Shown here in pieces: positions 26,345-35,439 of a stretch of DNA of 64,000 nt. How positions within the stretch are numbered: the stretch's first letter is position 1; the number at the start of each line of letters is the position of its first letter. The notes below the pieces were generated by a model. That model saw nothing but the letters and a program-made list of their open reading frames with translations, had not been told where the DNA came from and searched no databases. The DNA comes from Chryseobacterium sp. S0630 (GTDB lineage: Bacteria; Bacteroidota; Bacteroidia; Flavobacteriales; Weeksellaceae), in NCBI RefSeq assembly GCF_024158915.1, contig NZ_JAMZGF010000001.1, forward strand, positions 62,001 to 126,000, read 5' to 3'. The position numbers and the translations under genes were made by a program.

Positions 26345-26821
26345 CTATATCCCCTTTTTCCCATCCAGAATCATCAGAATCATTTTTGCCTTTCTGTTCT
26401 CTCTTGTTTCCGGTTTCTTGGCTTCTTCAATCCAACGGATGTATTCCTTTTTGTGAGTATAGCTCATCTTGTCAAATAAAGTTTTTGCTTCCGGATTTTT
26501 ATTAAAAACAGAAGCGATATCATCAGCAATTTCAACCACTCTTTCCTCCTTGTCTTCAGTAAGAACAACAGAGACTTCATCCCCGAAAGTTTTATCCAAC
26601 AGTTTTCTTACTTCCTGAGTCAGTCCTAAAATATGACAGTCGGATTTCATTTTGACAAGGTTTCCACGGTATTCAATCTTATCATCAAATAGGGCTTTAA
26701 TTTTTACCTGTCCTTTTGTATGAAACAATTCCTCTGTAGAAAATGGAAATTCTACGAATGCAGCATTCATTTCTCCGTTCTGCTGAATAATGGCTATGAA
26801 TTCAATAGGGTTAAGCTTCAT
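26345..26821 (-). CDS. DUF1905 / YdeI-like protein
   Basis: The 158-residue cytosolic protein has an N-terminal DUF1905 beta-barrel-like part (residues 1-90, with MNAAFVEFPF and VRKLLDKTFGDEVSVVL). The C-terminal YdeI/OmpD-associated helical part has MSYTHKKEYIRWIEEAKKPE and TRENRKAKMILMIL. Proteins of this type are widespread, and their role is unclear. A -7-like TATTTTTG lies at 26848-26841 on the minus strand, just after the terminator of the S46 gene, so it is probably transcribed on its own. Confidence 0.8.
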   Translation of the reverse strand: MKLNPIEFIAIIQQNGEMNAAFVEFPFSTEELFHTKGQVKIKALFDDKIEYRGNLVKMKSDCHILGLTQEVRKLLDKTFGDEVSVVLTEDKEERVVEIADDIASVFNKNPEAKTLFDKMSYTHKKEYIRWIEEAKKPETRENRKAKMILMILDGKKGI

Positions 26822-26850
26822 GATGAAATATTTTAATAATCAAAAATAAA

Positions 26851-26879
26851 AAAACCGTGAAAGTAAATTTCACGGTTTT
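26851..26879 (-). terminator. Terminator of the S46 peptidase gene
   Basis: A perfect 12-base stem (AAAACCGTGAAA with its complement) closes a 5-base loop and is flanked by A and T runs, 20 bases after the stop codon of the S46 gene. Confidence 0.85.
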
Positions 26880-26899
26880 CAAAAATAGATCCAATAAGA

Positions 26900-29107
26900 T
26901 TATTTTTTGTTTATTTTCTTAGGGGTTGTCGTAGTCCCTGAGTTTTTAGTTTTTGTATCAGCCGGAGTGTTTGCATCTCTTACAAGCTTCAATTCGTCAA
27001 CTAATCTTCTTGCACCAGCATATTTATCGATTGTCCAAAGAACGAAACGAACGTCTACGTTGATGGTTTTCTGCCATTCAGGCTCGAATACGATATCTCC
27101 GCTTAATGCTTCACTGTTTCCATCAAAAGCAATACCGATAAGGTTACCGTCTCCGTCAATTACCGGAGAACCAGAGTTACCACCAGTAATATCGTTGTTA
27201 GAAAGGAAGTTTACAGGCATATAACCTGCAGCATCAGCATACTGACCGAAATCTTTAAGGTTGTAAAGATCAATCACTCTTTGAGGAAGATCAAATTCTT
27301 CATCACCTTTCTTGTATTTTCCAACAAGACCAGTCATATCTGTATAATAGTTATCCGTAATACCGAAATAATTTCTGTCATTTCTGATAGGCAATTTATC
27401 TACCGTACCGTAAGTTAATCTCATTGTAGAGTTAGCATCCGGGTAGAATTTCTTCTCAGGCATAGCTTTCATTAAACCAGCTAGGAACAGACGGTTATTT
27501 TTCGCAAAATTATCATCTATTTTTACAAATCTTTCCATGCTTATTTTTTGATCAGCAACAATTCCGTTAGCTGCTTTCCAAAGTGGATCAGCATCAAGTT
27601 TCAATGCATCCGGGTTCAATAAGAAGTTTGTTGCAGAAGTCTTATTAGCGAAGATTGAAGAATACGCTAAGTTAGAAACAGTCTTAGCATCCAAACCTAA
27701 AATAGTAGCAGAAGCAACGTCTGGGTTTTTAACTCTTGCCTGGTAAAGACTTGTCATAGCTGCAAGCATTTCTCCTTCCAAAGATGGATTGAAGTTTTCA
27801 TAAGCAGCTTTGATAGCAGCTTCTGTTTTAGCTTTCATCGCTAATCTTCCCTGCATATCCTGAGCAGCATACGCTTTAAGAACAGATCCTACCTGAGCAG
27901 CAAGGGTAATATATTTGGCATTTCTTGTAAACTGAGTAGCATAGTTTCTTTCAACATTTCTTTCAGAAACTTGCTTATAGTATATTCCAATATCTTCTAA
28001 AACGCCATTGTATTGGTCGTTTCCAGGCATTGCAGCCCACTTATTATAAGTTTCTTCGATCTTTTGCTTGTCAGAAATCGTTCCGTTTTTCTCTACTGCA
28101 TCGATAGTTCCTTGTCTGTTTTTCCAGTAGTTAGCTACAGAAGCATATTGAGAAGCATAGTTAAGTTGAGTCGCTTTATCTTTGTCCATGTATTTTTTCA
28201 TTACATCCATAGCCAATTTAGAAGCTTCAACCCATGCCGGGTAATCTTTAGTTACCATCTGCTGAATTCCGTAAGAAGTCAGGTAACGGTTTGTTCTTCC
28301 AGGATATCCTAAGATCATTGAGAAGTCACCAGGCTTAATTCCTTTAAGAGAAACCGGAAGGAAGTGCTTAGGTTTCAAAGGAGTGTTGCTTGGAGAATAT
28401 TCAGCAGGGTTTCCTGCAGCATCAGCATACACTCTGAAAACGGTAAAGTCAGCAGTGTGTCTTGGCCATTCCCAGTTGTCTGTGTCTCCTCCGAATTTTC
28501 CTAATGATGAAGGTGGAGCACCTACTAATCTGATATCTTTATAATCCTGATATACGAAATAATAGAATTCATTTCCATTGAAGAAATCTCTTACTACTAC
28601 AGTATATTTCCCGTTTTCAGAGTTTTCAGTCTGGATTGCTTTAGTTTCAGCATCAATCACAGCTTTTCTCTCTGCTCCGGTCATATTGTTGTTTAGTTTA
28701 GAATTGATTCTTTGCGTAGCATCATCCATTCTCACTAAAAATCTTACATAAAGATCCTTTGCATTGAATTCGTCTTTCTGTTTCATTGCCCAGAAACCGT
28801 TCTTCAAATAATCTTTTTCTGGTGTAGAAGCCGCAGCAACAGCACCGTAACCACAGTGGTGGTTGGTAAATATAAGTCCTTTATCCGAAACAATTTCACC
28901 TGTACAGAAACCACCGAAACTTACGATAGCATCTTTTAAGCTTGAATTGTTCACAGAATAAATTTCTTCAGGCGTAAGATGTAGACCCTCTTTTTGCATA
29001 TCAACACCGTTAAGTCTTTTGATGAGCATTAGCAGCCACATCCCCTCATCCGCCCTCATCTGAGCAAAGCCCAGTAAGAAAGTGAATAGTAGAAATAGTC
29101 TTTTCAT
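26900..29107 (-). CDS. S46-family dipeptidyl-peptidase (DPP7-type)
   Basis: I start at ATG 29107 (735 residues), where a signal peptide begins (MKRLFLLFTFLLGFAQ). The frame extends 36 codons upstream, but without a signal-like sequence. The trypsin-like core has His in TNHHCGYGAV, Asp in the TDNWEWPRHTADF region and Ser in GGNSGSPVIDGDGN. S46 enzymes cut dipeptides from peptide N-termini in the periplasm, a main route of peptide feeding in Bacteroidota. The residue 18 after the active Ser is Gly (AFDGN), as in DPP7, which prefers hydrophobic residues; DPP11 has Arg there. The N-terminal region overlaps nothing and diverges from the META-domain gene. Confidence 0.88.
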   Translation of the reverse strand: MKRLFLLFTFLLGFAQMRADEGMWLLMLIKRLNGVDMQKEGLHLTPEEIYSVNNSSLKDAIVSFGGFCTGEIVSDKGLIFTNHHCGYGAVAAASTPEKDYLKNGFWAMKQKDEFNAKDLYVRFLVRMDDATQRINSKLNNNMTGAERKAVIDAETKAIQTENSENGKYTVVVRDFFNGNEFYYFVYQDYKDIRLVGAPPSSLGKFGGDTDNWEWPRHTADFTVFRVYADAAGNPAEYSPSNTPLKPKHFLPVSLKGIKPGDFSMILGYPGRTNRYLTSYGIQQMVTKDYPAWVEASKLAMDVMKKYMDKDKATQLNYASQYASVANYWKNRQGTIDAVEKNGTISDKQKIEETYNKWAAMPGNDQYNGVLEDIGIYYKQVSERNVERNYATQFTRNAKYITLAAQVGSVLKAYAAQDMQGRLAMKAKTEAAIKAAYENFNPSLEGEMLAAMTSLYQARVKNPDVASATILGLDAKTVSNLAYSSIFANKTSATNFLLNPDALKLDADPLWKAANGIVADQKISMERFVKIDDNFAKNNRLFLAGLMKAMPEKKFYPDANSTMRLTYGTVDKLPIRNDRNYFGITDNYYTDMTGLVGKYKKGDEEFDLPQRVIDLYNLKDFGQYADAAGYMPVNFLSNNDITGGNSGSPVIDGDGNLIGIAFDGNSEALSGDIVFEPEWQKTINVDVRFVLWTIDKYAGARRLVDELKLVRDANTPADTKTKNSGTTTTPKKINKK

Positions 29108-29193
29108 TTTATAAAATAATTTTTGTGTCGCTAATTTACTAATTTTTACGAGATTCTGTCCCGGAATGGTATGAAAATGGGATGATAATCCGC

Positions 29194-29628
29194 ATGAAAA
29201 AGATACTATTACCACTTTTTACAATTTTACTTTTGGGTGTTGTTTTGAATTGCTCTGCAATGCCGGATAAAAATCCTGCCCTCCAAAGACAATGGATGCT
29301 GGTTTCACTGGATGGTTTTTCAAGGGATCAACTGATCGCCAATAAAGCCGAAATGAATCTTACAGGCAATATGATGAAGGGTAAAATTCAGGCAAATGCT
29401 TACATGGGCTGTAACCGGATGTCTTTTGTTTCTGAATTTAAAAAAGGAGGAAAAGTAAAGATTTCAAAAGGAATAAGTACAATGAAAGCCTGTCAGGATA
29501 TGAATCTTGAAAGCTCTTTTCAGAGAAAGATTGAGACCATGACTCATTATTCTATTGAAGGGCATTTTCTTACCTTATCCGACGATCATGGAAATTCAAT
29601 GAAATTTGTAGCTGCTGATTGGGATTAA
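29194..29628 (+). CDS. META-domain lipoprotein
   Basis: The chosen start, ATG 29194, gives 144 residues. An in-frame ATG at 29182 would put four residues before the signal peptide. The signal peptide ends in a lipobox-like VLNC. The mature part is a META domain (HslJ-like): RQWMLVSLDGF, then the typical YMGCNRMSF and ISKGISTMKAC, and a closing FLTLSDDHGNSMKFV. The paired Cys residues may form a disulfide. META proteins are often linked with heat or stress resistance, but their activity is unknown. It diverges from the S46 peptidase gene. Confidence 0.8.
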   Translation: MKKILLPLFTILLLGVVLNCSAMPDKNPALQRQWMLVSLDGFSRDQLIANKAEMNLTGNMMKGKIQANAYMGCNRMSFVSEFKKGGKVKISKGISTMKACQDMNLESSFQRKIETMTHYSIEGHFLTLSDDHGNSMKFVAADWD

Positions 29629-29650
29629 TAATACCATTCTCCAATATAAA

Positions 29651-29672
29651 AAGTCCGCCTTGTAGCGGACTT
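29651..29672 (+). terminator. Terminator of the META-domain gene
   Basis: The stem AAGTCCGC / GCGGACTT with a 6-base loop is followed by TCTTTGTTT, 22 bases after the stop codon. Confidence 0.8.
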
Positions 29673-29733
29673 CTTTGTTTGAAAAATCTAGTTTGGTTAT
29701 CAGCTTTTTGAGGTTACCAGTTTTTGAGAGTCA

Positions 29734-30153
29734 TTAGTTTTTGGGAATTGTTTTTTTTATTTCTTCCAGAGTTGCTGTGTTGGGCAGCCCGGTAACTGTC
29801 GTTTTTGTGTTCCTAGAATTTATACTATTGTGATATGCCTGTCTGTTTGGGATGGTTTTTTTAATATCTTCAAGACTTGCTGTATTGGGGAGAAGCTTTC
29901 CTGAATTGTCTGCAGCTGCTTTGGGCTTGGATTCCTGTTTTTTGACTTCCAACCCCTGATCAGAAGCTAAACCTGTACTTCCTGCATTTTTTTCAATTCT
30001 TTCCTTAGCGGCCTGAATTTGGGCAGCCTGTTGTTCTTTTGCCTGTTTTACAACCAGTGCCTGATCTTCTTCTACAGGAGCCGTTTTTTTACTTTCCTGA
30101 GCATAAATAAAAGTGCTTAGAAATAATAATGGGATAATATATGCTATTTTCAT
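29734..30153 (-). CDS. Exported protein with repeated LPNTA-LE-IKKTIP motif
   Basis: The 139-residue protein has a clear signal peptide ending FIYAQ, then a charged Lys/Gln/Ala-rich helical stretch. Two copies of a 16-residue motif follow, LPNTASLEDIKKTIPN and LPNTATLEEIKKTIPK, about 30 residues apart. I do not recognise a family. It is the last gene of a three-gene operon, 6 bases after the large repeat protein, and so probably acts at the cell surface with it. Confidence 0.65.
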   Translation of the reverse strand: MKIAYIIPLLFLSTFIYAQESKKTAPVEEDQALVVKQAKEQQAAQIQAAKERIEKNAGSTGLASDQGLEVKKQESKPKAAADNSGKLLPNTASLEDIKKTIPNRQAYHNSINSRNTKTTVTGLPNTATLEEIKKTIPKN

Positions 30154-30159
30154 GACGGT

Positions 30160-32682
30160 TTATTTTATGTTGACTAATACTTGAATTTTTCCAATCTCTT
30201 TTTGGTCATAATCCTGAAGTGCTTTTCCGATGACCTGGCCAATTTTTACCTTTTTGAGATTGGCTTTCATGGCAACTCCCGCTTTAGATGAAGTCACCAG
30301 GAGATCCCCTCTTTTTATGTTTCCGTTCTCAAGGCATACTTTGGTTGGAATGACACCAATGACACCCATTGGCGCTTTATTGGAAATATCAATATCGATA
30401 TGTTCTTCTGTAAGCAATACACCAGGTTTAGTAGCATACACTCCGGCAACAAGAGTAGAGTAGGGAGTTGATGATTTTTCAACCGTTCTGTCTGCTTTTG
30501 TTGAGATAACCAGAATATCACCAGGCTCATATTCCGAAATGTTTCCGTTGACATCAAAAGCTTCAGCAACGTCAGCACCACTGTTTTGGGTACCGCCGTT
30601 GAAAAATCCTTTTCCTGTATTATCGATACGGGCAACATTTACGGTTCCCGGGTTTCCTGATTTAAACAAAGCCAAAGATCCTGCACTATGAGTTTCTACG
30701 GTAAGGGCTGCATTGGTATTAGATGTATTAAAATTCACAAATCTTGCGGCTCGTCCATTACTGAAATTAGGAACCCATGCAAAAATGGCACTTCCTGTCC
30801 CATCTACAGTGGTTTCAACTCCATCTCCGCCATTTGAGGCATTGGCTGTGATACCATTTCCATTTCCGTCAGCAATAGCAACTAATGCCGGGCCATTTCC
30901 GGCAGGATTGCTTGCATGAAATAACCCTGCAAATCCTCCAGTTCCGGAAGATACTCCATAGATTCCGGCTGTTCCAAAATTGGCGAATTGGGAATTGACT
31001 TCTCCTTTTACCGCAGGAGATGTTCCGGTAACTTTGTCTACTTTAAAATTTCCACCAATACCGTTTCCTACAGTTGTTACTGTGATCACATCGCTGGTGT
31101 TGGATTCATTAAAAATATTAAATCGTCCCGCACGTCCGGTGGCAAAAGAAGGAACCCATGCATAAAGAGCATTTCCGGCACCATCAATATTGGTTTCTAC
31201 ACCGTTACCATCTTTTCCTGCATTGGCGGTGATGGCATTTCCGTTCCCATCAGTCAGAGCAATCAATGAAGCTCCGTTTCCGGCAGGGTTTGATGCATAA
31301 AATAAACCGGCACGTCCTCCGGTTCCTGAAGAAACTCCAAATACAGCGGCTGCACCAAAATTCCCGAAAATAGTATTTACTTCTCCTCTTACTGCTGCCC
31401 CCACACTATTCGTATTGTCAACAATAAAAGAGGCTGCATTTCCTTGAGTATTATCCGGAATATTTCCGTTTCCATTCGTTTCTACCTCAAAAGTATTCCC
31501 TGTTGTATTGGTTTGATTGAAATTTTCAAATCGTCCCGCACGGCCGGTACTGTTATTTAAACCTACCTGTCCGTATACACCGATACCAGTTCCTGATGTA
31601 TTAGTAGCCACAAATCCTCTCACACCATATCCACCTCCATCATTACGGCCCACAACCGCTCCGGCAATATCACTGGTGGTTCTTCCCACAACCGCTTCAC
31701 CTGCTCCGGTATTGTCTCCTATAATCCCTGCAGATGACTGGGAAGAGGTGATCCCATGAGCCCCGAATCCTCCTGCGGTAGAACTTAGTATTCCCGCTCC
31801 AGTACCTGTGGTAGAAACATTAATAACGGTTCCGTTCCCTACAGTAGATGCGGTAAGAACACTATTGGCATTGGCATTGTTGACGATAGAAATATTGGCA
31901 GCAATACCATTGTTACTGGTGGCATTTAAACCCGTTCCTGTATTACTGTTTGCATAAACACCATATCCGTTTCCACTGGAATTTCCGTAGACTCCCAAGC
32001 CATTTGGAGTAACACCATATACGCCCCAGCCGCTTCCGGCCTGGCTTCCCCATACTCCAATTCCCAGTCCGCCGGTTCCGTTATTGATACCACGTACTGC
32101 TGAAGAAAATCCTCCGGGGGCTGTATTGCTTACAATTCCTCTTACAGCAGCAATACTGGATGTGGTTGTGCTGTTAACTCCTTCCACTGAAGTTCCATCA
32201 CCATCATTGATTAATGAAAATAAAGTGGAAGCATTATTTACCGTATTGGAGTAGGGAATCGTAAAGCTTCCTCCGCTCACTCCGGCAGATTTAGCATACA
32301 AAGCATAAGGTACGCTTAGTAACTGGCTGGTTCCTACTATGGTATAGTTGGTTCCGCCCGCTGGATCTGTTTCTGTTTTTAAATAATAGCTTGCTGAAGA
32401 CCAGTCGATTGTAGCGAATGTTCCGGTAAGGATTGTTCCTGTTCCTATTTCGAGACTAACAAGTCCGTTGGCATTGGTATTTCCGGTAAGTCTTTCAGAA
32501 TAAACGGCAGCTCCGGCAGGAGATCCCTGTAGTATGCTTACTTTCACGGCAATTCCTTGATTGGCTAAGAGTTGTCCGGAACCGTTTCTCATGACAGCTT
32601 GGTAGCTCATTTTTTCCGGAGCCTGGGACAGTCCCATAAAGAAACCTGTCAGGATCCAAAACACTGATAATATTTTTTTCAT
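30160..32682 (-). CDS. Large repetitive exported surface protein
   Basis: The 840-residue protein has a signal peptide (MKKILSVFWILTGFFMGLSQ). Its N-terminal domain, about residues 20-135, is common in flavobacterial surface proteins (MSYQAVMRNGSGQLL, TSQLLSVPYALYAKSAG). A long Gly/Asn/Thr-rich middle contains repeated blocks (GRAGRFENF, GRAGRFNIF, GRAARFVNF; GVSSGTGGRAGLFYASNPAGNG and its near copy) with a period of about 140 residues. The C-terminal domain has SGADVAEAFDVNG, GDILVIST and IGKALQDYD, like the tail domains of phage-tail-like and autoprocessing surface proteins. It starts 6 bases after the T9SS-signal gene but carries no such signal itself. It is possibly an adhesin or fibre; the function is not known. 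Confidence 0.75.
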   Translation of the reverse strand: MKKILSVFWILTGFFMGLSQAPEKMSYQAVMRNGSGQLLANQGIAVKVSILQGSPAGAAVYSERLTGNTNANGLVSLEIGTGTILTGTFATIDWSSASYYLKTETDPAGGTNYTIVGTSQLLSVPYALYAKSAGVSGGSFTIPYSNTVNNASTLFSLINDGDGTSVEGVNSTTTSSIAAVRGIVSNTAPGGFSSAVRGINNGTGGLGIGVWGSQAGSGWGVYGVTPNGLGVYGNSSGNGYGVYANSNTGTGLNATSNNGIAANISIVNNANANSVLTASTVGNGTVINVSTTGTGAGILSSTAGGFGAHGITSSQSSAGIIGDNTGAGEAVVGRTTSDIAGAVVGRNDGGGYGVRGFVATNTSGTGIGVYGQVGLNNSTGRAGRFENFNQTNTTGNTFEVETNGNGNIPDNTQGNAASFIVDNTNSVGAAVRGEVNTIFGNFGAAAVFGVSSGTGGRAGLFYASNPAGNGASLIALTDGNGNAITANAGKDGNGVETNIDGAGNALYAWVPSFATGRAGRFNIFNESNTSDVITVTTVGNGIGGNFKVDKVTGTSPAVKGEVNSQFANFGTAGIYGVSSGTGGFAGLFHASNPAGNGPALVAIADGNGNGITANASNGGDGVETTVDGTGSAIFAWVPNFSNGRAARFVNFNTSNTNAALTVETHSAGSLALFKSGNPGTVNVARIDNTGKGFFNGGTQNSGADVAEAFDVNGNISEYEPGDILVISTKADRTVEKSSTPYSTLVAGVYATKPGVLLTEEHIDIDISNKAPMGVIGVIPTKVCLENGNIKRGDLLVTSSKAGVAMKANLKKVKIGQVIGKALQDYDQKEIGKIQVLVNIK

Positions 32683-32688
32683 GGCGTT

Positions 32689-33162
32689 TTATTTTTTAAT
32701 GATTTTAAAAGTTTTGATATTTTCTCCATTTTGAGTAATCCTGATAATGTACATAGCAGAAGGAAGTGAGGAGAAATTAAGCTCAGATTTTGATTGTGAG
32801 ATCTTATCTTTTTTTACCAGTTTGCCCTGGGCATCGAATAACTGGTATTCTGACCCTTTAAAACTATTTGACGTAAAATCTAAATACAAATAATCTCTGA
32901 AAGGATTAGGATAGAGCAAAATGCCATTCTGTTCAGAAGGATTTTCAATAGTGGTAAGGGTGATAATTTCGTAAGGCTGCTGAACGCCTTCCAGAACTTG
33001 TCCTGTTCCTTTTTCCAGATAGGTGGTCTGACCTACACTGTACGAAACAAAACCATTAACTGCTGATGCATCCAATCCCGTTGCCAAAACTACAGCCTGA
33101 GCGTGCAGTATGGGGATGGAAAATACAGACAGAATAATACAATAAATAGATATTCTTTCCAT
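32689..33162 (-). CDS. T9SS type A sorting-domain protein
   Basis: The 157-residue protein has a signal peptide (MERISIYCIILSVFSIP) and a short N-terminal part (VSYSVGQTTYLEKGTGQVLEGVQQPYEI is the region around residues 40-70). Its last 80 residues are a T9SS sorting signal: LLYPNPFRDYLYLDF, YQLFDAQGKLVKK and YIIRITQNGENIKTFKIIKK. Such proteins pass through the type IX secretion system and are anchored or released at the surface. It leads the operon with the 840-residue repetitive protein and the small motif protein. Confidence 0.85.
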   Translation of the reverse strand: MERISIYCIILSVFSIPILHAQAVVLATGLDASAVNGFVSYSVGQTTYLEKGTGQVLEGVQQPYEIITLTTIENPSEQNGILLYPNPFRDYLYLDFTSNSFKGSEYQLFDAQGKLVKKDKISQSKSELNFSSLPSAMYIIRITQNGENIKTFKIIKK

Positions 33163-33313
33163 GGATAACAGTTTTGGTGATTAATAGATATGTGTTTTTC
33201 TTGGGGAATTTGGGAAGACTAAATTACCACCTCTCTCAATCAATTGGAAAGAAAATAGACCAACGGCAGAAATAATCGACCAATGGCATTTTGTGAATTA
33301 TGGTTAGGTTTTT

Positions 33314-34021
33314 TTAAGGATTGAAAAAAGAAAGATTATCCTTGTAAGTGCGACCAATAGGGAGTTTTATGTGATGTGCAAGCTCTATTTCATGACAACT
33401 TTTTCCCCGGATAAGATGGCGTGGGACAGCGTAGCTTCTGTGTATTCTGACAAAAGAATCAAAAAAATTTTTTTGCAGAAGATTTCCCAAAGAATTTAAA
33501 ATACAGTGATTTTTTTCAAGAGTGATAATTCTTGTATAATCTTTCAGAGCTTCCAGATAGAGAATATCTTTCATTTTAATCTGATGAATATGGCCTCCTT
33601 CTTTTATTTTGATGCAGTTTTCTCCCACCATAGCATCATAACATTCACATTTTTCCTTTACTTCAAAAAAATCAAAAAGCTTTTCCATAGAATAATGAAA
33701 GCGTTCTGCGGTAAGAGGTTTGGTGATAAAATCTAAAGTACTGATCTCAAAAGCTCCGGCCGCCAGCTCAGGATGTGAGCTTACGAAAATGCACGCAGGA
33801 ATCTTATGGGCTAATGTGCGGAGTTCAAGACCACTCATGCCCTTTAAATTAGTTTCAGTAATCAGGAGATCGGCAGGAAGGTCAAGATAGGGAACCGCCT
33901 TTTCTGCAGAGTCGAAAGTGGCAACAATTTCAATGTTTTGATATTGCCTGATATAATGCTGAAGAACCAGCCTGTCCAGTTCATCATCATCAATAATCAT
34001 ACATCTAATATGGGTAATCAT
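33314..34021 (-). CDS. LytTR-type response regulator with Glu at the phospho-acceptor site
   Basis: The 235-residue protein has an N-terminal receiver domain (residues 1-120, acidic pocket DDDE at 11-14, conserved Lys in TKPL). Its C-terminal LytTR DNA-binding domain has EGGHIHQIKMKDILYLEALKDYTRI, then FVRIHRSYAV. The residue aligned with the phosphorylated Asp is E56 (LLITETNLKGMSG, where LDxNLPGMSG is usual). The protein therefore cannot be phosphorylated in the usual way and may be locked in an active-like state. No histidine kinase lies beside it. It reads away from hflX and stands next to the surface-protein operon, a possible target, but this is inference. Confidence 0.85.
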   Translation of the reverse strand: MITHIRCMIIDDDELDRLVLQHYIRQYQNIEIVATFDSAEKAVPYLDLPADLLITETNLKGMSGLELRTLAHKIPACIFVSSHPELAAGAFEISTLDFITKPLTAERFHYSMEKLFDFFEVKEKCECYDAMVGENCIKIKEGGHIHQIKMKDILYLEALKDYTRIITLEKNHCILNSLGNLLQKNFFDSFVRIHRSYAVPRHLIRGKSCHEIELAHHIKLPIGRTYKDNLSFFNP

Positions 34022-34215
34022 GATATTCCGGAGATTAGTTTTTTAATTTAAATATTTAAAAATCAGAATTTTATTATATAAAGTTATTGATTTTTTATAT
34101 ATCATTCATCGGTAAACTTAAATTTATATTAAAATATGTTATTAAATAAAAATTGATTTTGTTTTTTTTCTGAAAAATATTAACTTGTAAAAATCATAAA
34201 CATAGACAGAACTTA

Positions 34216-35439
34216 ATGTTAGAAAAGAAAGAACATAACTATGAGAAAGCAGTCTTGGTGGGTGTTATTACACAGAATCAGGATGAAGAAAAACTGACGG
34301 AGTATTTAGATGAACTGGAGTTTTTAGCTTTCACAGCAGGAGCAACCGTACAAAAACGTTTTACCCAAAAACTAACTCAGCCGGATTCCAAAACCTTTAT
34401 CGGAAGCGGAAAAGCTATTGAGATAAAAGAATATGTAAAAGAAAATGAGATCGGAACCGTAATTTTCGATGATGAACTCTCTCCTTCACAGCTTAAAAAC
34501 CTGGAAAGAGATATGGAAGTTAAGATCCTGGACCGTACCAATCTTATTCTTGATATTTTTGCCCAAAGAGCACAGACTTCTTATGCAAGAACTCAGGTGG
34601 AACTGGCACAATATCAGTATCTTTTACCACGACTGACAAGAATGTGGACCCACCTTGAGCGTCAGAAAGGAGGTATTGGGATGAGAGGTCCCGGTGAAAC
34701 GGAAATTGAAACTGACCGTCGTATTATCCGTGACAGAATTACCTTGTTGAAAGAGAAACTGAAGACGATTGACAAGCAGATGGCTACTCAGCGTAACAAC
34801 CGTGGAAAAGTGGTTCGTGCGGCTTTGGTAGGATATACCAACGTAGGGAAATCTACTTTGATGAATTCTATTTCAAAATCTGAGGTTTTTGCGGAAAATA
34901 AACTATTTGCAACCCTTGATACCACAGTAAGAAAAGTGGTGATTGGAAATCTTCCGTTTTTGTTGACAGATACAGTAGGATTCATCAGAAAACTACCTAC
35001 TCAGCTTGTAGAATCATTCAAATCTACTTTGGATGAGGTTCGTGAAGCTGATCTTTTGATTCATGTGGTGGATATTTCTCACGAAAGCTTTGAAGATCAC
35101 ATAGAATCTGTAAATCATATCCTGATGGAGATCAATGCACATCAGAAACCAATGATTATGATTTTCAACAAAATTGATGATTTCAGCTATGAGAAAAAGG
35201 ATGAAGATGATCTTACACCTACTACCCGTAAAAATATTTCTCTGGAAGAATGGAAAAAAACATGGATGGCAAAATCTAAGTATCCAACGGTTTTCATCTC
35301 TGCATTAACGAAGGAAAACTTCCCGGAAATGAAGAAAATGATTTATGATGAGGTGATGAAAATTCATATTTCCAGATTCCCATACAACGATTTCCTTTTC
35401 GAATATTTCGATAACGACGAAGAAGAAAGCAACAATTAA
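34216..35439 (+). CDS. hflX: GTPase HflX
   Basis: The 407-residue protein has the N-terminal HflX domain (KTFIGSGKAIEIKEYVKEN, ILDIFAQRAQTSYARTQVELAQ), the Gly-rich linker GGIGMRGPGETEIETD, and a GTPase domain. The GTPase motifs are G1 GYTNVGKST, G3 DTVGFI and G4 NKID. HflX binds the 50S subunit and splits or rescues stalled ribosomes under stress. Its stop overlaps the next start by one base (TAATG), and the following genes run in the same direction. Confidence 0.95.
   Translation: MLEKKEHNYEKAVLVGVITQNQDEEKLTEYLDELEFLAFTAGATVQKRFTQKLTQPDSKTFIGSGKAIEIKEYVKENEIGTVIFDDELSPSQLKNLERDMEVKILDRTNLILDIFAQRAQTSYARTQVELAQYQYLLPRLTRMWTHLERQKGGIGMRGPGETEIETDRRIIRDRITLLKEKLKTIDKQMATQRNNRGKVVRAALVGYTNVGKSTLMNSISKSEVFAENKLFATLDTTVRKVVIGNLPFLLTDTVGFIRKLPTQLVESFKSTLDEVREADLLIHVVDISHESFEDHIESVNHILMEINAHQKPMIMIFNKIDDFSYEKKDEDDLTPTTRKNISLEEWKKTWMAKSKYPTVFISALTKENFPEMKKMIYDEVMKIHISRFPYNDFLFEYFDNDEEESNN

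Noticed and set aside
29108-29215. Upstream extension of the S46 peptidase to 29215
   Set aside because: The added 36 residues precede a clear signal peptide and overlap the divergent META gene start.
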